A stretch of 64,000 nt of DNA from Methylobacterium sp. CB376 (GTDB taxonomy: Bacteria; Pseudomonadota; Alphaproteobacteria; Rhizobiales; Beijerinckiaceae): positions 3,366,001 to 3,430,000 of the forward strand of contig NZ_CP121648.1 in the NCBI RefSeq assembly GCF_029714205.1. Reading direction: 5' to 3'. Below the pieces are notes generated by a model. The model saw only the letters and a list, made by a program, of their open reading frames with translations, made no database searches and was not told where the DNA came from. A program made the translations under genes and the position numbers. Shown piece by piece: positions 61,460 to 64,000 of this stretch (its first letter is position 1; each line of letters starts with the position of its first letter).

Positions 61460-62446
61460 ATGGCGGCGAGTGCTGCGTCCCCTCCCCTGACATCGCCCCG
61501 GATCTTCCTCGTCCGCATGGCGGTGTTCCTGATCCTGGTCGGTTTCCTCGCCTTCGTGCTCTACCGCCAGATCGTGCCGGCCTTCCTGGCCAATCCCGGG
61601 CTCAATGGCCTGATCCTGGGCGTCCTGTTCATCGCGATCCTGCTCGCCTTCGGGCAGGTGCGGCGCCTGTTCCGCGAGATCCGCTTCGTCAACCGCACGG
61701 CGATGCGGGAGACGAATCCGGGCGAGCCGCGGGTGATCGCCCCGCTCGCCCCCGTGATCCGCGACGCCGCCGCGGGCGAGTCCGTGCCCGCCGCGGGGTT
61801 CCGCCCGCTCCTCGACACCGTGGCCTCGCGCCTCGACGAGGGCCGCGAGGCTCTGCGCTACATCGCCGGCATCCTGATCCTGCTCGGCCTGCTCGGCACC
61901 TTCTGGGGCCTCATCGACACGCTCTCGGCGGTCGGCAACGTGATCCGCTCGATGCGCGCCGGCGGGGGCGACGCCGCCGTGATGTTCGACGAGCTGAAGA
62001 GCGGGCTCGCGGTGCCGCTCTCCGGCATCGGGCTCGCCTTCTCGGCCTCCCTGTTCGGCCTCGCCGGCTCGCTCACCATCGGGTTCCTCGACCTCCAGGC
62101 GGGCCAGGCGCATACGCGCTTCTACAACGAGCTGGAGGATTGGCTGGTCGCCCGCGCCGGCCCGGAGGCGGCCGGCGCGCCGCAGGCGCCGAACCGCAGC
62201 TCCGAGGCGTCCCTGCGCGACCTCGCCGAGGCGGTGACCCGCCTCTCCGCCCTGGTCGGCGACAGCACGGGCAACAGCCGCGCCAGCACCCAGGCGATGG
62301 CGAACCTCGCCGAGGGCATCCAGGGCCTCGTCCAGCACATGCGCGCCGAGCAGCAGATGATCCGCGACTGGGTCGAGGCCCAGGCGAGCCGCGAGCGCGA
62401 ACTCAAGCAGGTGCTCGACCGCCTGGGCCGGGAGCGCGTGGGATGA
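61460..62446 (+). CDS. MotA/TolQ/ExbB-type membrane protein, non-flagellar
   Basis: 328 residues. Two N-terminal membrane helices (about 19-37 and 48-65) are followed by a MotA/TolQ/ExbB-like pair (YIAGILILLGLLGTFWGLIDTL and LAVPLSGIGLAFSASLFGLAGSL) and a long cytoplasmic helical tail (DLAEAVTRLSALVGDSTGNSR to the end). It differs clearly from the motA gene at 44215 and has a C-terminal coiled coil that MotA lacks. With the OmpA-domain protein encoded next, it likely forms an ion-driven 5:2 motor acting on the cell envelope. Role unknown. Confidence 0.86.
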   Translation: MAASAASPPLTSPRIFLVRMAVFLILVGFLAFVLYRQIVPAFLANPGLNGLILGVLFIAILLAFGQVRRLFREIRFVNRTAMRETNPGEPRVIAPLAPVIRDAAAGESVPAAGFRPLLDTVASRLDEGREALRYIAGILILLGLLGTFWGLIDTLSAVGNVIRSMRAGGGDAAVMFDELKSGLAVPLSGIGLAFSASLFGLAGSLTIGFLDLQAGQAHTRFYNELEDWLVARAGPEAAGAPQAPNRSSEASLRDLAEAVTRLSALVGDSTGNSRASTQAMANLAEGIQGLVQHMRAEQQMIRDWVEAQASRERELKQVLDRLGRERVG

Positions 62447-62465
62447 CGCGCCGGGACGGGATCTG

Positions 62466-63479
62466 ATGGCCGGCCGCCTCCTGCGCCGCGAGCGCGCCCT
62501 CAACGTCTGGCCGGGCTACGTCGACGCGCTGACGACCCTGCTGCTCTCGGTGGTGTTCCTGCTGACGATCTTCGTCACCGGGCAGTTCTTCCTGTCGCAG
62601 GAAATCTCCGGGCGCGACACGGTGCTGGGCCGGCTCAACCGGCAGATCGCCGAACTGACCGACCTCCTCGCCCTCGAACGCTCCGGGCGGCGCACCCTGG
62701 AGGAGACGGCCGCCTCGCTCCGGGCCAACCTGCAAGAATCGGAGACGGAGCGGCGGCGCCTGCAGGACGCGCTGTCGGCCGACCAGGGCGCGCAGGGCAA
62801 GGCGAGCGATCTCGGGCGCCAGCTCGAGGCCGAGAAGGGCGCGACCAACCGGGCCCTGTCCCAGGTCGAGCTCCTGAACCAGCAGATCGCGGCGATGCGC
62901 CAGCAGCTCGCGGCGCTGGAGGACGCGCTCGCCGCCTCGGAGACCCGGGACCGGGAGAGCCAGGCCCGGATCGCCGATCTCGGCAGCCGCCTGAACGTGG
63001 CCCTGGCCCAGCGGGTGCAGGAACTGGCCCGCTACCGCTCGGACTTTTTCGGGCGCCTGCGGCAGATCCTCGGCAACCGCTCCGACATCCGCATCGTGGG
63101 CGACCGCTTCGTGCTGCAATCGGAGGTGCTGTTCGCGGCCGGTCAGGCCACGCTGCGGCCCGAGGCCGGGGCGGAGCTCGACCGCATCGCCGTGGCGATC
63201 ATCGAACTCGGCCGGCAGATCCCGCCCGACATCCCGTGGGTGCTGCGGGTGGACGGCCACACCGATGCGCGGCCGATCAGCTCGGCGACCTTCCCGTCGA
63301 ACTGGGCGCTGTCGGCGGCCCGGTCGATCGCGGTGGTGCAGTACATGGTGGGACGGGGGATCCCGCCCCAGCGCCTGCTCGCGGGCGCCTTCGGCGAGTT
63401 CCAGCCCCTCGACACCGGCACGACCGAGGAGGCCTACGCCCGCAACCGGCGCATCGAGCTGAAGCTCACCGAGCGCTGA
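62466..63479 (+). CDS. MotB-like OmpA-domain peptidoglycan-binding protein
   Basis: 337 residues. The single N-terminal membrane helix (YVDALTTLLLSVVFLLTIFV) has Asp20 at the position of the stator ion-binding Asp of MotB/TolR. A coiled coil (about 50-185, many Glu/Gln/Arg heptads) is followed by an OmpA-like domain (VDGHTDARPI, NWALSAARSIAVVQYMVGRG, GEFQPLDT, RNRRIELKL). Partner of the MotA-like protein 19 bp upstream. The long periplasmic coiled coil is unlike MotB. Confidence 0.9.
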   Translation: MAGRLLRRERALNVWPGYVDALTTLLLSVVFLLTIFVTGQFFLSQEISGRDTVLGRLNRQIAELTDLLALERSGRRTLEETAASLRANLQESETERRRLQDALSADQGAQGKASDLGRQLEAEKGATNRALSQVELLNQQIAAMRQQLAALEDALAASETRDRESQARIADLGSRLNVALAQRVQELARYRSDFFGRLRQILGNRSDIRIVGDRFVLQSEVLFAAGQATLRPEAGAELDRIAVAIIELGRQIPPDIPWVLRVDGHTDARPISSATFPSNWALSAARSIAVVQYMVGRGIPPQRLLAGAFGEFQPLDTGTTEEAYARNRRIELKLTER

Positions 63480-63612
63480 GCGGCGGGCAGGACATCGCCG
63501 GGTGAGGCCGGGGCACGCCCCGTCGGGTTCTCCGGCCGGATCCTCGGCGGAGTTGCGCCGGGCAACTCTGCTTCACTGTCCTTCGTGCATCGTTTTCGCT
63601 GACGCGGTGCTT

Positions 63613-63630
63613 CGGTTCGCCGCCGAACCG
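63613..63630. terminator. Small hairpin between convergent genes
   Basis: 7-bp inverted repeat CGGTTCG (63613-63619) with CGAACCG (63624-63630), 23 bp beyond the glycogen phosphorylase stop on the minus strand. Weak terminator candidate. Confidence 0.4.
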
Positions 63631-63653
63631 GTGGCCGCTTCGACGCACGATGC

Positions 63654-64000
63654 TTAGCCGACCCGCACCCGCCAGATGTCCTCGGCGTATTCCCGCATGG
63701 TGCGGTCCGAGGAGAACCACGCCGTTCGGGCGGTGTTGAGGATCGCCGCCCGCCACCAGCCGCGCGGATCGCGCCACGCGGCGTCGACCGCGCGCTGGAC
63801 CCGCCAGTAATCGTCGAAATCGGCGGTCAGCAGGTAGCGGTCCGGGCCGGCGAGTTCGTCCACGAGCGGCCTGAACCGGCCCGGCTCCTCGGGCGAGAAG
63901 CCCCCGGAGGCGACGAGGTCGAGGGCGGCCGCCAGCCGCGGCGAGGCCGCGATCGCCCGCTCCGCGTGGCCGCCCTGCGCCTTGGTGGCCCGCACCCCGG
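63654..64000 (-). CDS. glgP: Glycogen/starch phosphorylase, C-terminal part
   Basis: The last 115 residues or so of a glycogen phosphorylase; the gene continues beyond the right edge. SPEEPGRFRPLVDELAG, YLLTADFDDYWRVQRAVDAAW and AAILNTARTAWFSSDRTMREYAEDIW are the highly conserved C-terminal end of the enzyme, which releases glucose-1-phosphate from glycogen. The pyridoxal-phosphate lysine lies outside the window. Confidence 0.93.
   Translation of the reverse strand, partial: GVRATKAQGGHAERAIAASPRLAAALDLVASGGFSPEEPGRFRPLVDELAGPDRYLLTADFDDYWRVQRAVDAAWRDPRGWWRAAILNTARTAWFSSDRTMREYAEDIWRVRVG

Noticed and set aside
61460..63479. Zorya anti-phage system (ZorAB)
   Set aside because: A MotA-like/OmpA-like pair is present, but no ZorC, ZorD or ZorE gene flanks it; the neighbours are folate, phosphoesterase and glycogen genes.

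Overview
The window is about 70% G+C chromosomal DNA from an alphaproteobacterium. The best guess is the order Hyphomicrobiales, family Methylobacteriaceae (Methylobacterium-like). This is inferred from the GC-saturated codon use, an adenosylcobalamin methylmalonyl-CoA mutase of the size used in methylotroph carbon metabolism, Omp25-type surface barrels, a class I cytochrome c, an NdvA-like glucan exporter, DUF6894-type small proteins, and a 6S RNA candidate directly upstream of the 5-formyltetrahydrofolate cyclo-ligase gene. No rRNA, tRNA, CRISPR array, prophage or intact transposase was seen. This looks like core or lightly accessory chromosome.

Layout. 0-9.7 kb: ubiB; a low-complexity secreted protein; a degenerate penicillin-binding/nuclease-like fusion; a periplasmic binding protein translationally coupled to a cyclase; and fliP-fliL on the minus strand. 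9.8-13.2 kb: an MsbA-type exporter coupled to an LPS-core-type glycosyltransferase, then an intergenic stretch with an orphan plus-strand terminator. 13.4-29.3 kb: two large hybrid sensor kinases flank a flavin enzyme, cytochrome c, a GlcD-type oxidase, a methyltransferase and amine-oxidase cluster, and an HtrA protease. 29.5-33.6 kb: methylmalonyl-CoA mutase and an M23 envelope peptidase. 34.9-39.1 kb: a tightly coupled operon of molybdenum hydroxylase (two subunits), monohaem cytochrome and flavocytochrome-c-type flavoprotein. 39-44 kb: small proteins and the NdvA-like exporter. 44.2-45.8 kb: motA-motB. 46.2-50.4 kb: a CAP-domain lipoprotein coupled to a large MscS-type channel, then an HNH protein. 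50.5-57.5 kb: two reading frames each broken by one missing base, a short-chain dehydrogenase, three Omp25-like barrels and glmM. 57.6-64 kb: the Entner-Doudoroff pair kdgK-eda, the 6S RNA candidate, 5-FCL, a YmdB-like phosphoesterase, a second non-flagellar MotA-like/OmpA-like pair, and the 3' end of a glycogen phosphorylase gene.

The most unusual feature is a dispersed intergenic repeat of about 105-135 bp. It has two palindromes around a conserved GC core and at least six copies, one of which is a tandem array of 62-bp units. In four copies the first three bases of the head palindrome (TGA) are the stop codon of the preceding gene. In a fifth copy the other end abuts the fliP stop codon. 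A different repeat at 39.1-39.2 kb supplies the TAG stop of its neighbour. Other points of interest are the degenerate transglycosylase/SNase-like fusion, the hydroxylase-flavocytochrome operon, the orphan terminator at 12.8 kb, and an expandable RQEPT repeat tract at the start of the KDPG aldolase.
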